This document shows, in pieces, positions 1-8,227 of a DNA stretch of 64,000 nucleotides (positions within the stretch are counted from its first letter, which is position 1; each line of letters begins with the position of its first letter). The notes under the pieces are model-generated. The model did not search any database and was not told the origin of the DNA. It worked only from the letters and a program-made list of their open reading frames with translations. A program made the position numbers and the translations under genes. Source of the DNA: Thermohalobaculum sp039027855 (GTDB taxonomy: Bacteria > Pseudomonadota > Alphaproteobacteria > Rhodobacterales > Rhodobacteraceae); NCBI GenBank assembly GCA_039027855.1, contig JBCCJI010000007.1, positions 1 through 64,000 on the forward strand, written 5' to 3'.

Positions 1-272
1 CTCACGCCTCACCCTCGAGCGCCTTCAGTCGACGCGCATCGGACACCTCCAGGCCGCCATACTTCGCCTTCCATTTGTAGAACGTCGCCGTTCAAACGTC
101 GCCGAGCTGACCCCGTGCTTGCGGCAGATGTCGGCGGACGCAACGCCCGCCTCCCGCTCCTTCAGCACCGCGATGATCTGCTCCTCGCTGAACCTCGATC
201 TCTTCATCCGTCCATCTCCTTCTCAGGGACGGTCTCTACCCAAATCTGGCGGAGAAGACGGGGCTCAGGTCA
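1..272 (-). mobile_element. IS3-family (IS407-like) insertion sequence remnant, left end
   Basis: Read on the minus strand, the element begins at about 272 with TGACCTGAGCCCC, which resembles the TGACCT-type terminal inverted repeat of IS407-group IS3 elements. About 65 bases later comes the start of a typical OrfA (ATG at 207). Only the first part of OrfA is present before the window edge, and it is frameshifted, so this copy looks non-functional. The rest of the element, including any orfB, lies outside the window or is lost. The terminal-repeat match is from memory of the family. Confidence 0.7.
2..207 (-). pseudogene. IS3-family transposase OrfA, frameshifted and truncated
   Basis: The first 38 residues (MKRSRFSEEQIIAVLKEREA onward, ending in the VSSATF motif) are the conserved helix-turn-helix start of IS407-type OrfA. 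After that motif the expected continuation YKWKAKYGGLEVSDARRLKALE is found in another frame. The shift is explained by a 14-base duplication: the 10-mer AACGTCGCCG occurs at 81-90 and again at 95-104, separated by TTCA. After the restored frame the protein stops at 2-4 (GEA then TGA), earlier than a full OrfA. The gene is clearly a broken transposase fragment. Confidence 0.8.
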
Positions 273-391
273 CCTCGTTTCCCGTCTCTGGGTCACCCGT
301 TGCTGGTTACCCGTTGCTGGGTATCGCGCCTAAGCGACTGCCCTTTCCAGCGGGCCGGGCGTTTGGGCTCGGCCCGCTGGTTGGCAGCGCG

Positions 392-2503
392 TTAGCTCTC
401 GAGGCGGTCTAGGCGGCCGCTGTCGGCTGGCCTCACGCGTCCAGCCCCAACCTTGGGGAGCCTGACTTCGGACTGGGGATTGGTGGTGTCCTGACCATCG
501 CTCGCCATCGCAGCATTGAAGAGGATCTGCCTTGCATCGGGACCTATGCCGCCAGCGCCGACCAAGGTGAGCGCGACCAATCGTGTCGCCTCGGCCGCCG
601 ACACGCTGGTCCCGCGCAAGGCCACGACCGAGCCATCGCGTGCCCCGGCGCCGAGCCGACCGCGGTGTGCCGCACTTCTCTCGCACGGCATGGCGGCCGT
701 CGGCTCATAGCGGGCAAACGGTCGGAAAATCGGATTTGCCGTGGGCGGCCGCCGTGGGGCCGTGCCGGAGTAGGGCACAGGTTTGCCGTCTGAGAGCCGG
801 AAACCACCAACAGCGGCGATCTCTCGCGACGAGGCAAAAGTGTTCATCGTGCCGTGACGACGCACCAAGGCGCCGGTGTCGAGGTCGACCGCCTGTTCAC
901 CCTTTCGATAGCTGTAGGCGTCGATGATCCGCCCGACATCATCGTAGACCCGATAACTCGGGTCGTCGAGATAGGGACGGCGACTTGTGGCGGCGTTGGG
1001 GCGGGCTGACTGATCGCTCTGCACGCTGCAGGTGACTTGCACGCTTCGAGTGCTCCGGACGCTGATCTGCCAGCGCCCGGCAGGCGCCATCGTGACAGCG
1101 GCAGCTCGGGCAAAGCTTGGTGCCGTGCAGAGCACAAAACGCAGCCGTGGTTGGCCGCCACCCACAACCTCGTCGCAGTACAGACGCGACACAAGGGTGC
1201 CGAACTCCCGGAAGCTGCGGGTCTGGAACGGAACGAGGGGGAGTGGCGCGCCCCGCGGCGGCTTGATGCCCACCGAAACCTCGCCTGGCTGCAGGGGGCC
1301 CGCCCCGTCCAGCGGCTCCACGTAGAACTCCAGAAAGTTTGACGACTGATCCTCGGGCTGAACCCGAAGTGCGCAGGTCGTCTCGGGTTTGCTTGGCGGG
1401 TTGAGGGCCACGCTGGCAAAACCCTGCTTCAGATTGTCGTTGCCCGCGGGCATGATCACGTCGATCTCGGGCAGCTTAAGGTGTTTGCGCACCAGGTTGA
1501 TGGCAGTCACCACGCTCGGCAGGGGCCCGAACCCATCACGCGGGCCTGCATGCATCCCGAAGGACAGGTTGATAACAATGCGGTAGCCGGTGCGGCCCTT
1601 GCGGTCGTCCTCACTCAATTTGCTGAACAGCAGATCGCTTAGGGCGATGATCCGGCCAATGCCGAGGATGATAAAGTACTCGAGAAAACTGCCCGACAGC
1701 CCGAGGACGCGGCGCGTTGGCAGGTTCACTACCATGACCGGGAGCCGCTTCAGTTCCTCATCACCAACGGTAACGGGGTGCTCTACCTCGGGGTTGTGTG
1801 GGTTAAATCCGGCGGCGACGTCGAGCATATGCGCGCCATGGGCGACGCGCCGGGTCAGGCCCCGATGGCCAAGCGGATCGCGCATCTCGACAAGGCCAGC
1901 GGCCTCGTTGAACGCTTGGTCGTCAACCTTGCCCGAGGGCGAAGAGTTGGTGCTGATCAGGCTGTCTATCTCTCCACTGTAGAGTTCGCGGCCGAAGGGC
2001 AGGTATGTCTGGGTGCCCGTGCTGCGGCCCTGCTGCTGCCACGCCGCGAGGATGCGGGTTTTCCCATCTGCAAAGCGCTGGCGGCGATGACAGAGCGGTA
2101 CGGCGGTGTCGATCACGCCGACAATAACCGCTTCCGCCGGTGGCGGTTCAGGTAGGTCAGTCGCTGGCGGCAGCCCGCCGTTCTCCCCGTTGGGCGTATG
2201 CTGGACGTAGGCCGGCAGGAACAGCGTCGCCTGCGAGCCGGCCAGCTTTTCGATGACGTCTTTGATGACGTCCTGCTCGCTGCGATCGCCCGCCGCCGTG
2301 GTGAGCGAGGATCCCGATGCCGCAGCACCGAAGAACAACTGCAGACTGGCCAAAAACTCCGGCGACAGCAGCGAGACGTCCAGAGAATCCAATGCCCCGT
2401 CGCTCGCCTCGAGATCGGGTTCACGATCTCGCCGCCAGTGCACATAGGGTGGCTCGATGTCAGCGTCGTTGCGGGTGGTCCAGTCTGTCCATTGCGCCGC
2501 CAT
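392..2503 (-). CDS. S8-family (subtilisin-like) serine protease
   Basis: This 703-residue protein carries the subtilase catalytic set in order: Asp near residue 132 in VIVGVIDTA, His near 222 in VAHGAHMLDVAAG, the oxyanion Asn near 355 in IMPAGNDN, and Ser near 633 in LRGTSVSAAEATR. About 130 residues precede the catalytic Asp. A large segment of about 280 residues lies between Asn and Ser, longer than in compact subtilisins. No signal peptide is obvious. I chose the ATG at 2503 because its A is the last base of the upstream haloperoxidase stop (TGATG), indicating translational coupling; a longer frame to 2635 overlaps that gene. It may process the neighbouring haloperoxidase or another substrate; that is inference. 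Confidence 0.82.
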   Translation of the reverse strand: MAAQWTDWTTRNDADIEPPYVHWRRDREPDLEASDGALDSLDVSLLSPEFLASLQLFFGAAASGSSLTTAAGDRSEQDVIKDVIEKLAGSQATLFLPAYVQHTPNGENGGLPPATDLPEPPPAEAVIVGVIDTAVPLCHRRQRFADGKTRILAAWQQQGRSTGTQTYLPFGRELYSGEIDSLISTNSSPSGKVDDQAFNEAAGLVEMRDPLGHRGLTRRVAHGAHMLDVAAGFNPHNPEVEHPVTVGDEELKRLPVMVVNLPTRRVLGLSGSFLEYFIILGIGRIIALSDLLFSKLSEDDRKGRTGYRIVINLSFGMHAGPRDGFGPLPSVVTAINLVRKHLKLPEIDVIMPAGNDNLKQGFASVALNPPSKPETTCALRVQPEDQSSNFLEFYVEPLDGAGPLQPGEVSVGIKPPRGAPLPLVPFQTRSFREFGTLVSRLYCDEVVGGGQPRLRFVLCTAPSFARAAAVTMAPAGRWQISVRSTRSVQVTCSVQSDQSARPNAATSRRPYLDDPSYRVYDDVGRIIDAYSYRKGEQAVDLDTGALVRRHGTMNTFASSREIAAVGGFRLSDGKPVPYSGTAPRRPPTANPIFRPFARYEPTAAMPCERSAAHRGRLGAGARDGSVVALRGTSVSAAEATRLVALTLVGAGGIGPDARQILFNAAMASDGQDTTNPQSEVRLPKVGAGRVRPADSGRLDRLES

Positions 2504-3696
2504 CACGCGTGCCCCTCGGTCGTCGTGGTCGTCGTCGTGGTTGTGGTCGTCGTGGATGTCGGCGAATGTGGCGAAGGTGACGGCGCTGGCGTCGATGAGG
2601 CGGGTTGTGCCCATTCGGCCGTGGCCTTCTGCCAAAGCCAGCTCAGCTGCGGCGCCTCACCCGCAGCGATGGCGGGACACTGAACCTGCGGTGCTGCCAG
2701 CCTTGTGCTGAGCCATGCCAAATCGAAGTCATCGCCGGCCGCGAAGTTAGAAGGAAACGACAGGCTGACGCAGTCTGGGGTGCCCTGGTTGGCTAGCGCG
2801 TACATCGCCTCACCGATCTGGCAGCCCATCATCGCGCCGGCTGCGCTGTCGACTGGAAAGTGCACGCCCGCGATCACCCGATTGGCCGCGATGCGTTGGG
2901 CCAGCAGAAACGGCAGCGCGCGCTTTGCGGCGCCCGTTGCGGCGTCCTCGCCGGTCATCAGGCGATGCATAACGGTGGCTAGCGCGAAGGCTTCGGTCGC
3001 GTGGCCAGACGGGTAGGAGGAGTGGTCGGGTGTTTGGATAGTCGGGAAGACTTGCGGCGCGAAATCCACCGGGCGCGGTGTGCGACAGAAGTGCTTCACC
3101 AGCATCTCGATCTGAATCGTGAAGCGCTGCGTCAGGGCCAGCAATTCGCGCGAATAGCGCCTCGCCGACATGTTGAGCAAACCTACGCCACCGAAGAACG
3201 AGCGGATGTCGCCGATCTGCAGCGCGATCTCAGTCACGCGGTCAGCGCGCAGATCGGCATAGGCATGCACGAGATCAAGCTGCTTCTGCAGCATGTTGTC
3301 GGTGGTGTCGTGGATGTAAGGCGGCTTGTCCAACGTCAGGATCGTACAGGTGCCCAGCGTAAGTTCGGCGCCGGCATTTTGCGCCTTGGGTTTTGCCGTC
3401 AGTTTGCCGGACAGTTCGGCGCCTACCACCAGGCCCCGATTGCGGGGGCCGAGGTAGCTCGTATCAGCGGCGTCTGAGACGGGTGCCCAGCTGGGCGCGG
3501 CATTCAAGAAATCGGTCGGGTTCCAGTAGCCGACGATACCGTCATGCGTGGTCGTCAGCGCGGCCGTGAGCGCGCGTGACGCCATGCCGCCGGCATGCAT
3601 CGGGGCAAATGCTTCACCATTACCCTCGCCATTGCCTTCGCCGTTACCTTCGCCATTACCTTCGCCGTTACCTTCACCATTTCCTGCAATGAGCAT
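2503..3696 (-). CDS. Vanadium haloperoxidase / PAP2-superfamily enzyme with GNGE-repeat N-terminus
   Basis: The 397-residue protein has all three signatures of the vanadate/phosphate site: a K-x6-RP motif (KHFCRTPRP, about residues 201-209), PSGH (about 229-232), and R-x5-H in NRVIAGVHFPVD (His about 279). This supports vanadium-dependent haloperoxidase-like or acid-phosphatase chemistry; the sequence alone cannot separate them. The N-terminus is six GNGE repeats, followed by AFAPMHAGG. The C-terminus is a Ser/Pro/Thr-rich tail with about twelve consecutive Thr. No signal peptide or membrane helices are seen, so it resembles soluble haloperoxidases more than membrane PAP2 phosphatases. The start at 3696 is favoured by GGAG six bases upstream; in-frame ATGs at 3708 and about 3726 are alternatives. 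It is first in an operon with the S8 protease. Confidence 0.85.
   Translation of the reverse strand: MLIAGNGEGNGEGNGEGNGEGNGEGNGEAFAPMHAGGMASRALTAALTTTHDGIVGYWNPTDFLNAAPSWAPVSDAADTSYLGPRNRGLVVGAELSGKLTAKPKAQNAGAELTLGTCTILTLDKPPYIHDTTDNMLQKQLDLVHAYADLRADRVTEIALQIGDIRSFFGGVGLLNMSARRYSRELLALTQRFTIQIEMLVKHFCRTPRPVDFAPQVFPTIQTPDHSSYPSGHATEAFALATVMHRLMTGEDAATGAAKRALPFLLAQRIAANRVIAGVHFPVDSAAGAMMGCQIGEAMYALANQGTPDCVSLSFPSNFAAGDDFDLAWLSTRLAAPQVQCPAIAAGEAPQLSWLWQKATAEWAQPASSTPAPSPSPHSPTSTTTTTTTTTTTTEGHA
3613..3689. repeat. 12-bp tandem repeat encoding (GNGE)n
   Basis: Five near-identical 12-base units, such as CATTACCTTCGC and CGTTACCTTCGC, run from 3618 to 3677 with degenerate units on either side. 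On the minus strand each encodes Gly-Asn-Gly-Glu in the haloperoxidase N-terminus. Third-position alternation (CATTACC/CGTTACC) shows some divergence between units. A multiple-of-12 repeat can change copy number without breaking the frame. Confidence 0.9.
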
Positions 3697-3912
3697 CTTT
3701 TTCTCCATTCGACACAACGAGAACACGTCGACGATTGTGGAATGGTCTTGCAGCGGTCAATCGCCTTGCGGCCGAGGCGCCCCGGATTGACGGTTATTTC
3801 ACGATATCGCGGGTCGGATTGACCTTCCGTCGCGTAGTCCATAAATTTTCATTTGAGATTTTTGCCGTTTCGGTTGGTTTTTGGTGGATCAGCCGTATCA
3901 CGGGAGTGTGTA

Positions 3913-5523
3913 TTGGCGAGTAGATCCTCGGTTTCAGCGTCGCTCTCCGGGGCGTTCCGCCTCCGTGATGAGAACGGGAGAGATCTGGCGCCCAAGAGCA
4001 TCAGAGCGCAAGCTCTCCTCGCTATGCTCCTTGTCAGCCGCGATGGCACGCGCAGCCGGGTTTGGCTGCAGGACAAGCTTTGGAGCCAGCGCGCGAGCGA
4101 ACAGGGTCGCCAGAGCCTGCGCCAGGCGCTTACCGACATTCGCCGCGCGCTCGGCGCTGAACGGGATCTGCTCAGCGCCGACCGACGGAACGTTTCCATC
4201 GATCTCGCGCGGATCATCATGCTGCCGCCCGAGGACGATGATGCTGAGTTTCTCGAAGGTTTTGACGTCGGCGATCCAGAGTTCGAAGACTGGCTGATTG
4301 CCCAGCGGGTCACGCGCCGCCCGGCGCCGGCCATCGGTTCTGCCGATCACGCCAGCGTTCCACGCCCGCAGCGTGCCATGCGTCCGGCAGTTCTCATCCA
4401 GACACAGGAGACGCAACCGGGGCCCATCGCCCTGACCGAAACGCTCTTTGCCGATGTGATCGCGCGTTCGATCGGCGAGCTCCTGTCGGTTGAGATCTAC
4501 CGCACGCAGCCGGAGGTGGCGCCGGGCTGGTTGCTGCTGGCGTCGGTGCAGTGCTTCCGCACGGCTGACGGGCGCCTTGGCCTGAGGGCGACGCTGGAAG
4601 ACGTCGCGGCACGGCGCCATGTCTGGGCGGACATGGCGATGGCCGAGGCCGGTGGGACCATCTGCTTCGACGATGCCGCTTTCCTCGCACTCAGCAACGG
4701 GTTGGTCTCGGCGCTGGTTCAAGAGGTGATCGCTGGGCCGCGGCGGGCGCGCGGTGCGGTCGACGCAAACCTGCTGCTGACATTGGCGGTGCGGAAGATC
4801 TTCACGCTGCGGGGCGATAATCTGGCCGAGGCGGACCGCATGCTGCGCGATGCCGCCGAGATTGAGCCGCGGGGCCTCCAGCATGCTTGGCGCGCCTATC
4901 TCTACTCGATCCAGGCGGTTGAGCGGTTGGTCCCCGATCTCGATGCCCTGAGCGAGATCGCCAGCGCCTGCAGTGCCTGTGCGTTGGAGACCGAGCATGA
5001 AAACTCCTACGTGCTGGCGGCTGTCGCCAACCCCCGCCGAGTGTTCGATAAGAACTACGCCCAAAGCATCGAACTTGCCCGCATGGCTGTGCGGAAGAAC
5101 CCGGCCAATCCGCTCGCCTGGTCTTCGCTCGCAGGCGCCAAGCTGTATCAGGGCGACGCTGAGGCGGCGCATCGCTTCGCGGTCAACGCCCATGCGCTGG
5201 CGCAGCGCACAGCCTTCAAGCCCTGGGTGGACTTCCAGCGCTCGCTTACCGCAGCCGTCAACGGCAACGTGGATGAGGCAATCCGGCTCAGCGAAAGCGC
5301 GAGCGCGCTCGCATCGAGCTTCCGCCCACCGGTCCGCTATCTGTGCGCGATGTATGCATCCGACAATCGTCCCGGCGACGCTGCCCGCGCTGTCAGGGCG
5401 CTGAAGTCGCTTGAGGCCGATTTCACCGTAGAGCGGCTGGCGAACGATCCAGAATACCCGGTCTCGCTGATGCGCCGCACCGGGCTTTTCAGCAATCGGT
5501 TGATCGCCGACATCGAAGCGTGA
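3913..5523 (+). CDS. SARP-like transcriptional regulator (winged helix plus TPR-like helical domain)
   Basis: The N-terminal ~110 residues fit an OmpR/SARP-type winged helix: GAFRLRDENGRDLAPKS, then ALLAMLLVSRDGTRSRVWLQDKLW and SLRQALTDIRRALG, the segment after which such proteins show the recognition helix and wing. The rest is Ala-rich and helical with TPR-like repeats (e.g. ARMAVRKNPANPLAWSSLAG). It is probably a cytoplasmic activator. I favour the TTG at 3913, which has GGGAG six bases upstream and gives 536 residues; an in-frame TTG at 3853 has no clear ribosome site. It is divergent from the haloperoxidase and directly upstream of the haem peroxidase, so it probably controls one or both. 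Confidence 0.78.
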   Translation: MASRSSVSASLSGAFRLRDENGRDLAPKSIRAQALLAMLLVSRDGTRSRVWLQDKLWSQRASEQGRQSLRQALTDIRRALGAERDLLSADRRNVSIDLARIIMLPPEDDDAEFLEGFDVGDPEFEDWLIAQRVTRRPAPAIGSADHASVPRPQRAMRPAVLIQTQETQPGPIALTETLFADVIARSIGELLSVEIYRTQPEVAPGWLLLASVQCFRTADGRLGLRATLEDVAARRHVWADMAMAEAGGTICFDDAAFLALSNGLVSALVQEVIAGPRRARGAVDANLLLTLAVRKIFTLRGDNLAEADRMLRDAAEIEPRGLQHAWRAYLYSIQAVERLVPDLDALSEIASACSACALETEHENSYVLAAVANPRRVFDKNYAQSIELARMAVRKNPANPLAWSSLAGAKLYQGDAEAAHRFAVNAHALAQRTAFKPWVDFQRSLTAAVNGNVDEAIRLSESASALASSFRPPVRYLCAMYASDNRPGDAARAVRALKSLEADFTVERLANDPEYPVSLMRRTGLFSNRLIADIEA

Positions 5524-5572
5524 GAAGCACCGGCGACGATCTCGTCGCAAAAAGCTGCCTTCGATGCACGCT

Positions 5573-5600
5573 TGACGCTGCTCTGACGCTGCTCTGACGC
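5573..5600 (+). promoter_or_regulatory. 11-bp direct repeats, candidate SARP operator
   Basis: TGACGCTGCTC occurs at 5573-5583 and again, without a gap, at 5584-5594, followed by TGACGC at 5595-5600. This gives three TGACGC cores exactly 11 bases apart, ending about 48 bases before the haem peroxidase ATG. SARP-family activators of Streptomyces are known to bind direct repeats at 11-bp spacing near the -35 region. Placement between a SARP-like gene and the peroxidase makes an operator likely, but this is inferred. Confidence 0.5.
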
Positions 5601-5648
5601 AGGCTGTGGAACCTGCCCCCGTCGATAACCAGACGGGGAGACACTCAT

Positions 5649-7415
5649 ATGCTGTTTTCACTTGGCCACGGGCGCCGCGTTTTTGCCGAAGCCGACCCGG
5701 GACCCGTGCCTGAGGGCGTTCGCGCCCCATGCGTGGTGCAAGGCGACGGGCCCCCCGGATCGGGCCGTTTCGGATACTACTTTCCCGATGCCACCGATGT
5801 GGGCGCTACCGGCATCACCGTCCAGTCGCTCGATGCGCTGGCGGCGGCGATGGTGGAGGAGGACGGCGATCCGGCGGCACAGAATTCGTCGATCCCCCCG
5901 ATTTTCACCTATCTCGGCCAATTCATCGACCATGATGTGAGCGCGGGCACCGACCGCGAGATCGGCCTTTCGACCATCGCGGCGCCTTTCTTCTACCCTC
6001 AGCCGCGCGCCAAGGTATCCACGAGCCTCGTCAATCTGCGCCTCGGGACCCTCGGCCTCGACAGCTTGTACGGCGACACACCGGGGCAGGGAGCTTTTGC
6101 GGATCGGCTGCGCGAACTGCTGCGCTTCCCGCGCGACAGGCGGAAGATGTGGATTGCCTTTCCCGAAGACGTGCCTCCGCGCCGTTTGCCCAAGCCCGCC
6201 GATGGCGCAGCCGATGTCTTGCGTCTTGGCCGGCTTGTGCAGGGTGCCATTCCTCCACTGCCGTTGGCCGAGATCGAGGCGCAGTCGCCAGACATCCGCG
6301 ACACCTTTCTTGAGGAGGACGGCACGCCCAAGGTGCAGCGCGCCATCCTGGGCGACGCGCGCAACGATGAGAACCTGATCGTCGCCCAGTTGCACCTTGC
6401 CTTCCTGCGCCTTCACAACGTGCTGGTCGATCACTGCGATGATGCGGCGGTGCGCGAGGAGGGTGGCGAGGCGGTCTTCGAATGGGCGCAGCGCCGGGTG
6501 CGCTGGACCTACCAGTGGATTGTCATCAACGAGTTCCTGCCGACTGTCTGCGATCCCCACATCGTTGGTCAGGTACTGGCCGACGAGGCGCCGCTCTACC
6601 GCGCTTTCCTGACACATTGTGCACCGCCGGCTGGCAGCCTGCCGGTGCCTCTCGAATTCTCGGTTGCGGCCTATCGCTTTGGCCATTCCATGGTGCGGGG
6701 TGACTATGACTTTAATCCGTTCTTTGGGCGGACGACGCCTGGCTTCCCGCCACTGCTGCCGCGGGCTCCCTTCGATCTCCTGTTCCAATTCACGGGAAAC
6801 GGGATGCCGCCGATGCCCACCCCACAAGCGGGCAGTTTTGACAAGCTCCCCTCCAACTGGGTGATCGACTGGGCGCGTTTCGTGCACCGCCCGCCGCTCG
6901 CGATGCCTGACCGCTCAGCGCGGAAGATCGACACCCGCCTCGCCCCGGCGCTCGATCGTATGCGCAACGAGACCGACCTCCCGGCCGAGGTGTTCCAAAA
7001 ACTCGCCACGCGAAATCTGCGCCGCGGTTTCCGGCTTAACCTTCCGAGCGCGCAGGACTGCATCCGCCACTTGGATGAAGAGCACGGGATCGCAGTTCGC
7101 CCGCTCAGCCTGGCAGAGCTTACCGGCGGTCGCACCGGGCCCGCGCTTTGCGACGGGCTGATCGAGCACACGCCGCTTTGGTTCTACGTTCTCAAGGAAG
7201 CCGAGGTCCAAGCCAATGGCGAGTATCTCGGTGGTCTTGGCAGTCATCTTGTCGCCCAGACCCTTGTGGGTCTGATCGTTCAGGATCCGACATCCTACTG
7301 GAACGCGAAAGGCGCCGACGGTCAGCGCTGGTCGCCGCCCGCAACCGCCGCGATGCCCGATGGCGATCCCATCGACAGCATCGCCGATGTGCTGAAGGCC
7401 GCGCTGGTTCTTTAG
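5649..7415 (+). CDS. Animal-type haem peroxidase (peroxidase/cyclooxygenase superfamily)
   Basis: The 588-residue protein has the myeloperoxidase-superfamily haem pocket: distal GQFIDHDVS with Asp94 and His95, the catalytic Arg and linked Glu in GDARNDEN (Arg238, Glu241), and proximal His346 in AAYRFGHSMVRG. The Asp and Glu that form haem ester bonds in mammalian peroxidases are both kept, while the residue matching the myeloperoxidase sulfonium Met is Asn. It should use hydrogen peroxide to oxidise halides, thiocyanate or organic substrates. No signal peptide is visible, unlike most secreted relatives. GGGGAG lies eight bases before the ATG. It follows the SARP-like gene and precedes a lipoprotein. 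Confidence 0.88.
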   Translation: MLFSLGHGRRVFAEADPGPVPEGVRAPCVVQGDGPPGSGRFGYYFPDATDVGATGITVQSLDALAAAMVEEDGDPAAQNSSIPPIFTYLGQFIDHDVSAGTDREIGLSTIAAPFFYPQPRAKVSTSLVNLRLGTLGLDSLYGDTPGQGAFADRLRELLRFPRDRRKMWIAFPEDVPPRRLPKPADGAADVLRLGRLVQGAIPPLPLAEIEAQSPDIRDTFLEEDGTPKVQRAILGDARNDENLIVAQLHLAFLRLHNVLVDHCDDAAVREEGGEAVFEWAQRRVRWTYQWIVINEFLPTVCDPHIVGQVLADEAPLYRAFLTHCAPPAGSLPVPLEFSVAAYRFGHSMVRGDYDFNPFFGRTTPGFPPLLPRAPFDLLFQFTGNGMPPMPTPQAGSFDKLPSNWVIDWARFVHRPPLAMPDRSARKIDTRLAPALDRMRNETDLPAEVFQKLATRNLRRGFRLNLPSAQDCIRHLDEEHGIAVRPLSLAELTGGRTGPALCDGLIEHTPLWFYVLKEAEVQANGEYLGGLGSHLVAQTLVGLIVQDPTSYWNAKGADGQRWSPPATAAMPDGDPIDSIADVLKAALVL

Positions 7416-7484
7416 GCACTGCTATGAGCGGGGCGCCCTGACAAATGTGTGCCCCTCACCATTCTTCCCAACAAGAGAGAGATC

Positions 7485-8168
7485 ATGAGACATTCTGTTT
7501 CGGCGCTAATGCTCACCGTTTGCACAGCTATCACCGGCTGCGGCTCCAACTTCCTCTCAACCCGCGCCACCAATCCAGTGATTAAGGAGAACGTGGGTCC
7601 AGTGATCGATATTCCGGGCCTTGGCCCGGACACCGGTGTGCTCGCCCTGCGTCCCGACCGGCGCCTCACCATTTTCAAGGAAACTGACCAAGGGCAGGGC
7701 CGCCTGTTTTGCTCTGAGCCATCGCCAGACGTGGCCGATGCCGCCGCATCGATCTTCACGCTGCAGGGTCAGCTCGAGCTGCAACAACAGGGCGGCACGA
7801 GCGGCAGCGGAAGCTTGGGGATTGGTAATGCCATCGCGCTCCAGCCGAACCAGATATTTTCCCGCACCCAGGGCGTGCAATTCTATCGCGACCGCTCGTT
7901 CCAGCTCTGCCAGATGTTTCTCAACGGTGTCTTTGGGCCGGCTGACAGCTCCGAAGCGCTGGCGGCATATCTGGAGGCCGAGCTGGCGCTGACGCTGAGT
8001 GCACGCTCGCTGATCGAGTTGGAACTGACCGAGGCATCGGGGCCGCTCCAGCAGGGCTTGCAACAACAGGTCAAGAACCAGGCGATCAGCGATGTTAAGG
8101 AGATTGCCGGGGTGGTGAAGGATCTGACACCCCCGCCTGCTCCCGCCCCAGCCCCCAAGCAAGACTGA
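7485..8168 (+). CDS. Putative lipoprotein of unknown function
   Basis: A 227-residue protein with a lipoprotein signal peptide: MRHSVSALMLTVCTAITGC, with AITGC as the lipobox. The ATG at 7485 is preceded by AAGAGAGAG; the longer frame from 7449 would spoil the signal. The body contains FCSEPSPDVAD and FYRDRSFQLCQMFLNG, two Cys-containing patches, then a long helical region and a Pro-rich end (PPPAPAPAPKQD). I recall CxEPxPD patches in several uncharacterised bacterial lipoproteins but know no function. It lies 69 bases after the haem peroxidase, probably in the same transcript, and may tether or assist an envelope process. Confidence 0.7.
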   Translation: MRHSVSALMLTVCTAITGCGSNFLSTRATNPVIKENVGPVIDIPGLGPDTGVLALRPDRRLTIFKETDQGQGRLFCSEPSPDVADAAASIFTLQGQLELQQQGGTSGSGSLGIGNAIALQPNQIFSRTQGVQFYRDRSFQLCQMFLNGVFGPADSSEALAAYLEAELALTLSARSLIELELTEASGPLQQGLQQQVKNQAISDVKEIAGVVKDLTPPPAPAPAPKQD

Positions 8169-8227
8169 GCTCGGTAAGGGCGGAAAACGCGCCCGTACAC
8201 TCTCCATGAGAAAACAGACGAGACGGC

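Noticed and set aside
3613..3689. CRISPR-like array
   Set aside because: The repeats are contiguous 12-bp coding units without spacers and translate to GNGE in a real protein.
3934..5730. 598-codon minus-strand ORF opposite the SARP-like gene
   Set aside because: The plus strand encodes a coherent winged-helix protein with a ribosome site. The minus frame is Arg/Gln/His-rich and spans the intergenic region.
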